Part shown: piece by piece, positions 1 to 8,239 of the stretch
How the letters are laid out: each line of letters opens with the position of its first letter
Numbering within the stretch: position 1 is the first letter of the stretch
Origin: JAKFWI01 sp031398975
Lineage (GTDB): Bacteria > Pseudomonadota > Alphaproteobacteria > Caulobacterales > Aquidulcibacteraceae
Reading direction: 5' to 3'
DNA: 64,000 bases
Assembly: GCA_031398975.1 (NCBI GenBank)
Contig: JANNOI010000041.1
Span: 1 to 64,000, forward strand
Notes under the pieces: model-generated
Seen by the model: only the letters and a program-made list of their open reading frames with translations
Database searches by the model: none
Told to the model about the DNA's origin: nothing
Program-made: the position numbers and the translations under genes

Positions 1-153
1 TCTATTCGGATCTTCCTTGACATAATAACGGAAACTCTCATGCCAAAGGTGTTCCGGCAAATCCTGCATCTTATCGCCAATACCCAATGCATTAATGCGC
101 ACCTGAACCTGTGGGCCTGCGCGTCGAGGCTGGTGATTATAAATTTCATTCAT
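1..153 (-). CDS. 5' end of an unrecognised gene running off the left edge
   Basis: Reading the minus strand from an ATG at 153 gives 51 uninterrupted codons to the window edge (it begins MNEIYNHQPRRAGPQVQVRI and contains the segment LPEHLWHESFRYYVKED). A short AGG lies about 9 bases upstream. The base composition is visibly lower in GC than everything to its right, so it differs from its neighbours in codon use. I do not recognise the family; the residue mix (H, W, Y, R, balanced charge) looks like real soluble protein. The remainder lies outside the window. Confidence 0.5.
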   Translation of the reverse strand, partial: MNEIYNHQPRRAGPQVQVRINALGIGDKMQDLPEHLWHESFRYYVKEDPNR

Positions 154-342
154 AGTGTGTACCTGCGTCAGAAATCAAAGACAGATGAAATCCATGGATC
201 ACGCGACCGTGTTTCAGTTAATGCGATTAATCCGTCAAATAGGTTGAACAATGGGGTATCGGGAGGCAAATCACCTGCCCATTTTGGTGTGTTTGTTTCG
301 CGCGCTTGTGCGAGATTAGAGGGGGCGGCGCGGGCGGGGAAT
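154..342. other. AT-rich intergenic stretch, possible transfer boundary
   Basis: This stretch separates the partial minus-strand gene from the plus-strand hypothetical gene. Composition changes abruptly from AT-rich to the GC-rich background near 290-310. It probably holds the promoters of two divergent genes, but I cannot pick convincing -35/-10 boxes. Confidence 0.35.
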
Positions 343-1110
343 TTGGCTCGGAGCGATTGGGGGCGCGGCGCGCCCCGGCGGTGGGGGCTTGCAGCGGCCG
401 CGGCGGCGAGCGCGTGTCCTGGCGCGGCGGCGGCCGGCGCCTGGAGCGCGCCCCCGGGCGGGCGCGAAATCTGGACCACCGTGGACGGCGTGCGGGGCGG
501 GCAGGCGTTCTCCGAAAACGAGATCTATCTGGAGCAGCGCATCAAACCCGGCTGGGCGGGCGTGGCCCAGCCGCGGGTGGAGTTCGGGCCCGCCTACCGC
601 TCGGACCAGCCGAACGGGTGGCGGGGCGAGGCGGGCGTGAGCCTGAAGCGCGCCGTGCTGGAGCGGGACGGGCTGGCGCTCGCGCTCCAGGCCGGCCCGA
701 CCTGGAGCTCCGGCCCCGCGCCCGGCTGCGCGGAGGGCGGGGCCGAAGCGCGCGTGCTCGCCGGCGCGAGCAGGCCTGAGGCGTTCGTGAGCGCAGAGGC
801 CGCTTTGCGCGCGCAAGGGGACGGTTGCGCGCGCGGCCGCTTCGACCTGACGGGAGGCTGGCGGCCCAGACCGTTATGGCTCGGGCTCGCGCAGGTGTTT
901 CTGGACCAGGACCTCGAGCAGGGCGCGGCGGTGAAGGTTCAGATGTCGGTGGTGAAGTTCGAGCGCAGCGGCGCAGCGCTTCAGCTCGGGGTGCGGTTTC
1001 GCGCCGATTCCGACGGGCCGGGCGAGCGCGCGCTCGTTATTTCCACCTGGCGGGGTCCGCGCGGACGCGCCAAGCGCAACGCAACTGACAATTCAGCTGT
1101 AACATTCTAG
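343..1110 (+). CDS. Secreted hypothetical protein, probably outer-membrane-associated
   Basis: An open frame extends further left, but the GC-rich, protein-like part begins near a TTG at 343. It starts with an Arg-rich then Ala-rich stretch resembling a signal peptide, followed by a mature part of about 220 residues. The mature part alternates polar and hydrophobic residues in beta-strand-like blocks (for example EIYLEQRIKPGW, VRFRADSDG, ALVISTW), as in small beta-barrel or lipocalin-like envelope proteins. The start is uncertain: no good Shine-Dalgarno is visible, and the 5' end lies close to the compositional boundary, so the original N-terminus could have been lost. It lies directly upstream of the RND genes, on the same strand. 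Function unknown. Confidence 0.5.
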   Translation: MARSDWGRGAPRRWGLAAAAAASACPGAAAAGAWSAPPGGREIWTTVDGVRGGQAFSENEIYLEQRIKPGWAGVAQPRVEFGPAYRSDQPNGWRGEAGVSLKRAVLERDGLALALQAGPTWSSGPAPGCAEGGAEARVLAGASRPEAFVSAEAALRAQGDGCARGRFDLTGGWRPRPLWLGLAQVFLDQDLEQGAAVKVQMSVVKFERSGAALQLGVRFRADSDGPGERALVISTWRGPRGRAKRNATDNSAVTF

Positions 1111-1163
1111 AATTATTAAAAGCAGCCCGCATATGAGGCGTGGCGGGTTTCAAAGGATCAGCT

Positions 1164-2384
1164 ATGCCAGGGGCTCTCCGGCGCTATGGATTTGCGGCGG
1201 CGGTGGCGGGCGTGCTCGCGCTGATGGCCGTGACCGTGCTCGCCAAAGATGTGTTCACCGGCGCCGACAAGGCCCAGTCCGGGGGCGCGGGGCCAGGAGC
1301 AGGCGCGGGCGGGCCGCCCCCGGCGGTCGAGGTCGCAACCGTCGCCTCCAACGTGTTCGCCGACGAGATCCAGGCGCTGGGCACCGCCCAGGCGCGCGAA
1401 TCCGTGCTGATCACCTCCAAGGTCACCGACGTGATCCGCCAGATACGATTCGAGAGCGGCGACCGGGTGGCCAAGGGCCAGGTGCTGGTGGAGCTCGCCA
1501 ATGTCGAGCAGCAGGCCGATCTGAGCGAGGCGCAAGCCCAGCTCGAGGCCGACCGCCGCTCCCGCACCCGCTTCGACGAGCTGTTTGAGCGCGGTTTCGC
1601 CCCGCGCTCGCAGGTGGACGAGGCGCGCGCCAATTACGCCCGGTCCGAAGCGCGGGTGCAGGCGCTGCGCGCGCGCATCGCGGACCGCACGATCCGCGCC
1701 CCGTTCGCCGGCGTGATCGGGCTGCGCACGGCGAGCCCGGGCCTGCTGGCCACGCCCGGCGAGGCGATCGCGACGCTCGACGACGTCTCGACCATCAAGC
1801 TCGATTTCGATGTGCCCGAGCCGCAACTGGGCAAGCTGAAGCCCGGCCTCGCGCTCACGGCCAATACGGCGGCCTTCCCGGACAGCGCATTCACCGGCCG
1901 GATCGAGGAGATCGACAGCCGGGTGAACACCGCCACGCGCACCGTGCGGGTGCGCGCGCTGATCCCCAACCCCAAGGCCGAATTGAAGCCCGGCATGCTG
2001 ATGACCGTGCGCGTGCGCGCGCGCGCCACGCCTGCGCCGGCCGCCCCGGAAATGGCGCTGCTCGAGGAGGGGCAGGGGGTGTTCGTGTTCCGCGTCGCCG
2101 AGAAGGGCCAGGGGCTTACGGTGGAGCGGGTGAAGGTTCAAACCGGGCGGCGCACGGATGGGCTGGTCGAGGTGCTTGACGGCCTCGCGGTCGGGGACCG
2201 GGTGGTGGTGCAGGGGCTGCAGCGGGTGCGCCCGGGCCAGCCGATCCGGGTGCGCCAGGCAGGAGCGCCCGCCGCCGAGGGCGCCAGACGTCCTGACGCC
2301 GCCGGTCCTGACGCTGCTGGTCCGGGCGCAGAAGGCCAAGCCGCGCCGCGCGCGGCCGCGTCCTCCGGCGCCGGGCGGAGCTGA
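1164..2384 (+). CDS. RND efflux membrane fusion protein (periplasmic adaptor)
   Basis: A 406-residue HlyD/AcrA-family adaptor that would link an inner-membrane RND pump to an outer-membrane channel. The ATG at 1164 is chosen because AAGGA sits 6 bases upstream; the GTG at 1140 lacks such a site. Order of parts: N-terminal hydrophobic anchor (about residues 9-27), biotinyl-lipoyl-like half (VTDVIRQIRFESGDRVAKGQVL), an Ala/Glu/Arg-rich coiled-coil hairpin (LSEAQAQLEADRRSRTRFDE onward), second lipoyl half (RTIRAPFAGVIGLR), beta-barrel and membrane-proximal domains. The C-terminal tail is Ala/Pro/Gly-rich. It ends 7 bases before the pump gene, so the two are almost certainly co-transcribed. No outer-membrane factor is nearby. 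Confidence 0.9.
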   Translation: MPGALRRYGFAAAVAGVLALMAVTVLAKDVFTGADKAQSGGAGPGAGAGGPPPAVEVATVASNVFADEIQALGTAQARESVLITSKVTDVIRQIRFESGDRVAKGQVLVELANVEQQADLSEAQAQLEADRRSRTRFDELFERGFAPRSQVDEARANYARSEARVQALRARIADRTIRAPFAGVIGLRTASPGLLATPGEAIATLDDVSTIKLDFDVPEPQLGKLKPGLALTANTAAFPDSAFTGRIEEIDSRVNTATRTVRVRALIPNPKAELKPGMLMTVRVRARATPAPAAPEMALLEEGQGVFVFRVAEKGQGLTVERVKVQTGRRTDGLVEVLDGLAVGDRVVVQGLQRVRPGQPIRVRQAGAPAAEGARRPDAAGPDAAGPGAEGQAAPRAAASSGAGRS

Positions 2385-2391
2385 CCCGGCG

Positions 2392-5300
2392 ATGATGATC
2401 TCCGACCTCTCCGTCCGCCGCCCCGTGCTGGCGACGGTTATGAACATCCTCGTGATCGTGGCCGGCGCGATCGCCTTCTTCAGCCTGCCGCTGCGCGAAC
2501 TGCCCGACGTGGACCGCCCGATCGTCAGCGTCGACGCCACCTATCGCGGCGCCTCCGCCCAGGTTGTCGAGACGCAGGTCACGCGCATTATCGAAGACCA
2601 ATTGTCGGGGATCGAGGGGATCGACCTCATCACCGCCACCAGCCGCGACGGGCGCTCCAGCGTCAATGTCGAGTTCAAGCTCGAGCGCGACCTCGAAGAC
2701 GCCGCCAATGACGTGCGCAACGCCGTGGCCCGCGCACGCGCGAATCTGCCCGCCGATATCGACGAGCCGGTGATCCAGAAGACCGACGCCGACGCCGACC
2801 CGATCATCTGGTTTTCGCTGCAATCCAACACGCTGAGCCAGCTCGAACTCACCGATTACGCCGAGCGCAACATCGTTGACCGCGTGGCCGTGATCGACGG
2901 GGTGGCCAATGTGCGCATCGGCGGCAGCCAGAAGCCGGCCATGCGCGTCTGGCTCGATCCGAACGCGCTGGCGGCGCGGCAATTGACTGTCGACGACGTC
3001 GAGAACGCCCTGCGCAGCCAGAATGTCGAGCTGCCGGCCGGGTACGTACAGGGCCAGGGCCGCGATTATTCCCTGCGGGTGGAGCGCAGCTTCCAGACGC
3101 CCGAGGAATTCGCCCGCATGCCGATAGGCACGAGCATCGACGCGCCGGTGGTGCGTCTGGGCGATGTGGCGCGCGTGGAGATCGCGCCGGAGGAGCGGCG
3201 GCGCATCTTCCGGGCGGACGGCAATAGCGCGATCGGGCTGGGCATCGTGCGCCAGTCGAAATCCAACGCGCTCGAGGTCGGCGAGCGGGTCAAGGCGGAG
3301 ATGGAGCGGATCGGCCCGTCGCTGCCGCCGGGCTCGCGCATCGTGGTCAATTCCGATTCCACCGTCTTCATCGATAAGGCGATCGAGAAGGTCTATCACA
3401 CGCTGATCGAGGCGATCGTGCTGGTCGTGGTCGTGATCTTCCTGTTCCTCGGCTCGGCGCGGGCGGCGGCGGTGCCGGCGGCGGTGATCCCGGTCTGTCT
3501 GGTGGGGGCGTTCGCGATCCTCGCCATGTTCGGCTTCTCGATCAATCTGCTGACGCTGATGGCGCTGGTGCTCTCGATCGGGCTCGTGGTCGACGATTCC
3601 ATCGTCGTGCTGGAGAACGTGCAGCGGCGGGTGGACGAGGAGGGCGAGCCCGCGGCGGTGGCCGCGCTCCGGGGCTCGCGCCAAGTGGCGTTCGCGGTGA
3701 TCGCGACTTCGGCCGTCCTGGTGGCGGTGTTCACCCCGCTTATCTTCGTCGGCGGCTATGTGGGACGGCTGTTCATCGAGCTCGCGATCACGATCGCCGG
3801 CGTGGTGCTGATCTCGGCCTTCGCCGCGCTCACGCTCACGCCGATGATGTGCTCGAAAATGCTGCGCCCGGTGGGGCAGGGCACGTGGCTCAACCGGCAG
3901 GTCGATAAGGGGCTGAACGCCCTGCGCCGCTCCTACCGGGCTTCGCTCGAGGCCGCGCTTTCGGCGTCCGCGCCGGTGATCGTCGTGTTCGTGCTCTGCG
4001 TGGCGGGGGCGGGCCTCCTGTTCACGAAGCTCTCCTCCGAACTCACTCCCCTGGAGGACCGCGGCAACATCTCCGTCACCATGCAGGGCCCCGAGGGCGC
4101 GGGCTTTGAGTATTCGCGTCGCGTGATGGAAGAGGCCGAGCGGATCCTGATGAGCTACAAGGAGAGCGGGGAGGCCTATCGCGTCATGATCGTCGCCCCC
4201 TCCTTCGGGGATCAATCCTCCAACCGCTTCTCCAGCGGCTTTGCGCGGGTGTTCCTGGAGGATTGGTCCAAGCGCGAGCGCGCGGGCTCCGAGATTGTCG
4301 CCGAGATGAACCGCCGCCTCGGCGAGATCCCGGGCGCGATCTTCCGGGTGCGGATGCAGGACCCCTTCCAGACCGGCGGCGGCGGGGAGGACGTCTCCCT
4401 CGTGCTCGGCGGCTCCGATTACGCCCCCCTTGGCGCGATCGCCCAGCGCATAATCGCGAAGCTGCGCGACAATCCGGGCTTCATCCGGCCGCGCTCCAAT
4501 TACGAACCCAATTCCCCCCGCGTGCTTGTCGATATCGACCGCGAGCGCGCGGCCGCGCTCGGCGTCTCGGTGGAATCGGTGGGGCGCACGCTCGAGGCGA
4601 CGATGGGCGAGCGGCGGGTGAACACCTTCACCGACCGCGGCGAGGAATATTACGTCTTCGTCCAGGCCGAGCGCGACGAGCGCTCCGACATCGCCGACCT
4701 GACGAACAAATTCGTCCGCTCCGACCGTACGGGCCAGCTTATCCCGCTCTCCTCCGTGGTGAGCTTCAAGAATGTGGGCGATTCCGCCGAGCGGCGCCGG
4801 CTCAACCGCAACGCCGCGGTGACGATCAGCGCCTCGCTCGCGCCCGAGCTTACGATCGGGGATGCGCTCGCCGTGCTCGAGGATCTGGCGCGCGAGGAGA
4901 TCGGCGACCAGAACGTCCAGATCGATTATTCCGGCGCCTCCAAGCAATACAAGGACAGTTCCGGCGCGATTTTCGCGGCTTTCGCCTTCGCGCTGCTCGT
5001 CGTATATCTCGTGCTGGCGGCGCAGTTCGAGAGCTTTATCCACCCGCTAGTGATCATGCTCACCGTGCCGCTCGCGGTGCTGGGCGGGCTGTTCGGGCTC
5101 TACCTGTTCGGCTCCTCGCTCAACATCTACAGCCAGATCGGGATCATCATCCTGATCGCGCTCGCGGCCAAGAACGGCATCCTGATCGTGGAATTCGCCA
5201 ACCAGCTGCGCGACAGCGGCCGCTCGATCCGCGATGCGGTGCTGGAGGCGTCCGACCTCCGCCTGCGCCCCATCCTGATGACGAGCGTGGCCACCGTCGT

Positions 5301-5526
5301 GGGCGCCGTTCCGCTGATGACGGGGACCGGGGCCGGCGCGGAGAGCCGCGAGACGATCGGCGTCGTGATCGTGTTCGGCGTCTCGGTGGCGACGCTTTTG
5401 ACGCTGTTCGTGGTGCCGGTGTTCTACAATCTGCTCGCCCGCTTCACCCGCAGCCCCGAAGCCACCAGCCGCGAGATCGAGGCGTTCGAAAACGCCGGGC
5501 CCGGCGCGCCGCAGCCGGCGGAATAG
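2392..5526 (+). CDS. RND multidrug efflux pump, HAE1 (AcrB/MexF-like) family
   Basis: A 1044-residue proton-driven exporter of the hydrophobe/amphiphile efflux-1 family. The ATGATG at 2392 follows GGCGGAG 11 bases upstream. Visible hallmarks: an N-terminal membrane helix (MNILVIVAGAIAFFSLPLRE), duplicated periplasmic porter domains, and the proton-relay Asp pair in LVVDDSIVVLEN (residues 401-402) with the partner Lys in AAKNGILIVEFANQLRD (residue 927). C-terminal helices end around LFVVPVFYNLLARF. Length is normal for the family. Substrates cannot be read from sequence; many such two-gene pumps lacking a linked outer-membrane channel borrow a TolC-like protein. Confidence 0.95.
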   Translation: MMISDLSVRRPVLATVMNILVIVAGAIAFFSLPLRELPDVDRPIVSVDATYRGASAQVVETQVTRIIEDQLSGIEGIDLITATSRDGRSSVNVEFKLERDLEDAANDVRNAVARARANLPADIDEPVIQKTDADADPIIWFSLQSNTLSQLELTDYAERNIVDRVAVIDGVANVRIGGSQKPAMRVWLDPNALAARQLTVDDVENALRSQNVELPAGYVQGQGRDYSLRVERSFQTPEEFARMPIGTSIDAPVVRLGDVARVEIAPEERRRIFRADGNSAIGLGIVRQSKSNALEVGERVKAEMERIGPSLPPGSRIVVNSDSTVFIDKAIEKVYHTLIEAIVLVVVVIFLFLGSARAAAVPAAVIPVCLVGAFAILAMFGFSINLLTLMALVLSIGLVVDDSIVVLENVQRRVDEEGEPAAVAALRGSRQVAFAVIATSAVLVAVFTPLIFVGGYVGRLFIELAITIAGVVLISAFAALTLTPMMCSKMLRPVGQGTWLNRQVDKGLNALRRSYRASLEAALSASAPVIVVFVLCVAGAGLLFTKLSSELTPLEDRGNISVTMQGPEGAGFEYSRRVMEEAERILMSYKESGEAYRVMIVAPSFGDQSSNRFSSGFARVFLEDWSKRERAGSEIVAEMNRRLGEIPGAIFRVRMQDPFQTGGGGEDVSLVLGGSDYAPLGAIAQRIIAKLRDNPGFIRPRSNYEPNSPRVLVDIDRERAAALGVSVESVGRTLEATMGERRVNTFTDRGEEYYVFVQAERDERSDIADLTNKFVRSDRTGQLIPLSSVVSFKNVGDSAERRRLNRNAAVTISASLAPELTIGDALAVLEDLAREEIGDQNVQIDYSGASKQYKDSSGAIFAAFAFALLVVYLVLAAQFESFIHPLVIMLTVPLAVLGGLFGLYLFGSSLNIYSQIGIIILIALAAKNGILIVEFANQLRDSGRSIRDAVLEASDLRLRPILMTSVATVVGAVPLMTGTGAGAESRETIGVVIVFGVSVATLLTLFVVPVFYNLLARFTRSPEATSREIEAFENAGPGAPQPAE

Positions 5527-5529
5527 GGC

Positions 5530-6018
5530 CTATTCGGGGGCGCTCTCGATCTGCAGATAGGTGATGAGATCGCGCCGGGCCTCTGGGTTGCGCAGGCCCG
5601 CAAAGCTCATCCGGTTGCCCGGCAGGAAGGTGCGCGGATTGGCGAGCCATTGCTCGAGGCTCTCCCCATCCCAGACCAGGGTGGCGCTGCGCAGGGCGGG
5701 GGAATAGGCGAAGCCCTCCACCTTCCCCGCCGTACGCCCGAACACGCCATAAAGATTGGGGCCGAGCCCATCCTTCGCGCCCGCCGCCACGACGTGGCAG
5801 GAGCGGCACTGGTTGAACGCCACCCGGCCATTGTCGTAATCGCCCTCATTATAGGGCGGGGGCAGGGCCTTGACGCGGGCGGCGATCGCCTCTGGCGTCG
5901 GCTCCGAGCCGGCGCCGCCCAGAACCGCGGGCGGAGCCTCGGGCGGGGCAGGCCCTGGCTGCCCGCACGCGGCGGCCAGGGTGGCGAGGGAGAGCGCGAC
6001 GGCCAGGGTGCGAAGCAT
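5530..6018 (-). CDS. Class I cytochrome c, lipoprotein-anchored
   Basis: A 162-residue electron carrier. The signal peptide ends in a lipobox-like LAAAC (Cys18), so the mature protein is probably lipid-anchored on the periplasmic face. A Pro/Ala-rich linker leads to the haem-binding CRSCH (residues 71-75) and an axial Met in GNRMSF (Met137), with the typical GPNLYGVFGR and FAYSPALR segments of soluble cytochrome c2-like proteins. The ATG at 6018 is preceded by AGGGGA at good spacing; a GTG immediately upstream (6021) is an alternative. The gene converges with the RND pump gene, only 3 bases apart. Confidence 0.88.
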   Translation of the reverse strand: MLRTLAVALSLATLAAACGQPGPAPPEAPPAVLGGAGSEPTPEAIAARVKALPPPYNEGDYDNGRVAFNQCRSCHVVAAGAKDGLGPNLYGVFGRTAGKVEGFAYSPALRSATLVWDGESLEQWLANPRTFLPGNRMSFAGLRNPEARRDLITYLQIESAPE

Positions 6019-6103
6019 CACAATGTTCCCCTAAGCCCGCCCGAACTAGCGCCCAAGCCCGCGCCCCGCAAAGCGACCAATCCGCCCACGGCCCTGCCCG
6101 ACG

Positions 6104-6216
6104 CTAAAGCGGTTCGATTGGATTGAATCAATCCAATCGAGAAAAGCCGCTCTACACTTTAAAGTAGACCGTTTCTCGTCCGAAAACCGCGTAACACTTT
6201 TCGGGAAACGGTCTAG
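6104..6216 (+). repeat. Dispersed ~113-bp palindromic intergenic repeat, copy A
   Basis: Begins CTAAAGCGG and ends AAACGGTCTAG. It contains a 13-base-arm hairpin (TCGATTGGATTGA facing TCAATCCAATCGA), a central ACTTTAAAGT palindrome, and outer arms AGACCGTTTC / GAAACGGTCT. The reverse complement of 17807-17920 matches it over its full length with only a few differences. It sits between the cytochrome c and metC-like genes, and its right end (CTAG) provides the stop codon of the latter. Structure suggests a REP-like element or transcription terminator; no coding content. Confidence 0.85.
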
Positions 6217-7394
6217 TCGCCCGCAAGCCGCGCAAACCCCGCCTCGAGATCGGCGATCAGATCGTCGGGATGCTCGAGCCCGATGGACAGCCGCACCAGA
6301 GGTCCCTGCGCCCGCCAGGGCGCGGCGGTGCGGGTGATCTGGGGATCGCACGGCAGGATCAGGCTTTCAAAGCCGCCCCAGGAAAAACCCATCGCGAACA
6401 GCGTCAGGCTCTCCAGCATGGCCGCCAGCCGCGCCTCGGTCCCGGGCGCGAGCACGATGGCGAACAGCCCCGAGGCGCCGGTGAAATCGCGCCGCCACAG
6501 GGCGTGATCGGGGTGGGCGGGCAGCGCCGGGTGCAGCACCTGCGCCACTTCCGGGCGCCCCTCCAGCCAGCGCGCCACCTGCAACGCGGACGCGCTTTGG
6601 CCCACCAGGCGCGCCCGCAACGTCCGCATGCCGCGCAGCGCCAGGAACGCGTCGTCGGGCGCGACCGCCAGGCCCAGATCCTTGTGCGTGCGGGCGATGC
6701 GGGCCGTGAATTGGGGCGTGCGCCCCAGCACCGCGCCCATCATCAAGTCGGCGTGTCCGCTCTGGTATTTCGTCAGCGCCTGGATCGAGAGGTCGACGCC
6801 GTGCGCGAAGGGCTGGAAGAACACCCCGGCGGACCAGGTATTGTCGATGATCGTCGTCACGTCCCGCGCACGCGCCGCGGCGGCAAGGGCCGGGACGTCC
6901 TGGATCTCGAAGGTCAGCGAGCCGGGGGATTCCAGCAGCAGCGCCTGGGTCTGCGGCCGAAACAGCGCCTCGATCCCGGCCCCGATGCGGGGATCGTAAT
7001 AGGTGGTCTCGACGCCGAACCCCGCGAGCAGGCGGTCGCAGAACCGCCGCGTGGGGCCGTAGACGGAATCCACCACCAGCACATGCCCGCCCGCGCGCGT
7101 CACGCTCATCAGCGCCAGCGCGCACGCGCCGAGGCCCGAGGGCGTCAGGCATCCCCCGTCGCCCCCTTCCACCGTGCACAAGGCCTCCAGTAAGGCCCGG
7201 TGCACCGCCATGCCGTCGCGCGCATAGGTCCGCACGGCGGGATCGTAGAGGTCTGCTGCGGTGTCGATCACCAGGGTTGAGGCGTGGTGCACCGGCGGGC
7301 TCACCGCGCCCTCGGACGCGCTCGCGTCCCGCCCGGCCACGATCAGTGCGGTCTCCGGGCGAAGGGCGGGGTCGCGGGGGTCGCGCTTGGCCAT
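6213..7394 (-). CDS. metC: Cystathionine beta-lyase-type PLP enzyme
   Basis: A 393-residue Cys/Met-metabolism PLP enzyme, fold type I. The internal-aldimine Lys is Lys209 in LTKYQSGHADLMMGAV, preceded by the PLP-Asp segment TTIIDNTWSAG; the SGLGA loop near residue 87 and the C-terminal FSWGGFESLILP and RLSIGLEHPDDLI match cystathionine beta-lyases (cystathionine to homocysteine, pyruvate and ammonia). The start at 7394 lies 2 bases after the stop of the sulfurtransferase gene, making this the third gene of a sulfur-amino-acid operon. The stop codon falls inside the dispersed repeat. Cystathionine gamma-synthase/lyase is the alternative within the family. Confidence 0.85.
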   Translation of the reverse strand: MAKRDPRDPALRPETALIVAGRDASASEGAVSPPVHHASTLVIDTAADLYDPAVRTYARDGMAVHRALLEALCTVEGGDGGCLTPSGLGACALALMSVTRAGGHVLVVDSVYGPTRRFCDRLLAGFGVETTYYDPRIGAGIEALFRPQTQALLLESPGSLTFEIQDVPALAAAARARDVTTIIDNTWSAGVFFQPFAHGVDLSIQALTKYQSGHADLMMGAVLGRTPQFTARIARTHKDLGLAVAPDDAFLALRGMRTLRARLVGQSASALQVARWLEGRPEVAQVLHPALPAHPDHALWRRDFTGASGLFAIVLAPGTEARLAAMLESLTLFAMGFSWGGFESLILPCDPQITRTAAPWRAQGPLVRLSIGLEHPDDLIADLEAGFARLAGD

Positions 7395-7396
7395 GG

Positions 7397-8239
7397 CTAG
7401 CCCATAACGACCGGGGTGTCGGCGAGCGCGCCCCATTCCGCCCACGCCCCGTCATAGACCGGGCAATCCCAGCGCCCCAGCCGCGCCAGCGCCAGCGCGA
7501 CGACCGCCGCCGTCACCCCCGAACCGCACGTGCACACGACCGGCGCCGAAAGGTCCACGCCCGCCTCCGCGAAGGTCGCGCGCAAAGCTTCCGGGGATTT
7601 CATCCTACCCGCCTCCAGCAGCGCCGCCGCCGGCACGTTCAGCGCCCCCGGCATGCGCCCGCCGCGCAGGCCCGGGCGCGGCTCGGGCTCGGCCCCGGCA
7701 AAGCGCGCGGGCGGGCGGGCGTCCAGCACCTGCGCGGTTCCGGCGGCGACGATCTTGCGCATCTCGGGCAGGGTGCGCACCAGGGCGGTGTTCAGGCGGG
7801 CGGTGAAATGGCGTTCCTGGCGGATGGAGGCGGGGCCCTCCTCGATCTCCCCCCCGGCCGCGATCCAGGCGGGCAGGCCGCCGTCCAGCACCTGCACGTC
7901 CGTGTGGCCCATCGCGCGAAACGTCCACCACACCCGCGCGGCCGAGAAAATCCCCTGCGCGTCATAGACCACGATCTGGGCCCCGTCGCCCACGCCCAGC
8001 GCGCGCATCCGCGCCGCAAACGTCGCGGGGGAAGGGAGCATATGGGGCAGGGGCGAGGCTGTGTCGGCGATCTCGTCGATATCGAAAAACAGCGCGCGGG
8101 GGATGCGGGCGCGGGCGTGCGCCTCGCGCGCGTCTTGGTGCTCGGTGGGCAGAAACCAGGTGGCGTCGATGATCCGCAGGTCCGGAGCGTCGAGGCGCGC
8201 CTGCAGCCAGTCGGGCGATACGAGCGGATCCACGCTCAT
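7397..8239 (-). CDS. sseA: 3-mercaptopyruvate/thiosulfate sulfurtransferase
   Basis: A 280-residue tandem-rhodanese protein. The first inactive rhodanese domain begins VSPDWLQARLDAPDLRIIDA; the second carries the active-site loop CGSGVTA with the catalytic Cys238. That loop is the mercaptopyruvate-sulfurtransferase type rather than the CRKGVTA loop of thiosulfate sulfurtransferases. Conserved elements include RIPRALFFDIDEIAD and GGRMPGALNVP. The ATG overlaps the stop of the upstream cysteine synthase gene (ATGA). Expected role: transfer of sulfur from mercaptopyruvate to thiol acceptors or cyanide, in the cytoplasm. Confidence 0.9.
   Translation of the reverse strand: MSVDPLVSPDWLQARLDAPDLRIIDATWFLPTEHQDAREAHARARIPRALFFDIDEIADTASPLPHMLPSPATFAARMRALGVGDGAQIVVYDAQGIFSAARVWWTFRAMGHTDVQVLDGGLPAWIAAGGEIEEGPASIRQERHFTARLNTALVRTLPEMRKIVAAGTAQVLDARPPARFAGAEPEPRPGLRGGRMPGALNVPAAALLEAGRMKSPEALRATFAEAGVDLSAPVVCTCGSGVTAAVVALALARLGRWDCPVYDGAWAEWGALADTPVVMG

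Noticed and set aside
2116..5043. A long minus-strand open frame opposite the RND pump gene
   Set aside because: Composition is His/Arg/Asp-rich as expected from the antisense of high-GC coding DNA, and the plus strand encodes a full RND pump with conserved motifs.
4263..5564. A plus-strand open frame in another phase inside the RND gene
   Set aside because: Arg/Pro/Ala-rich shadow with no ribosome-binding site and no family resemblance.
6104..6216. Palindromic block considered as a CRISPR array or simple intrinsic terminator
   Set aside because: No regularly spaced repeats and no U-run after the stems; the copy at 17807-17920 shows it to be a dispersed element.
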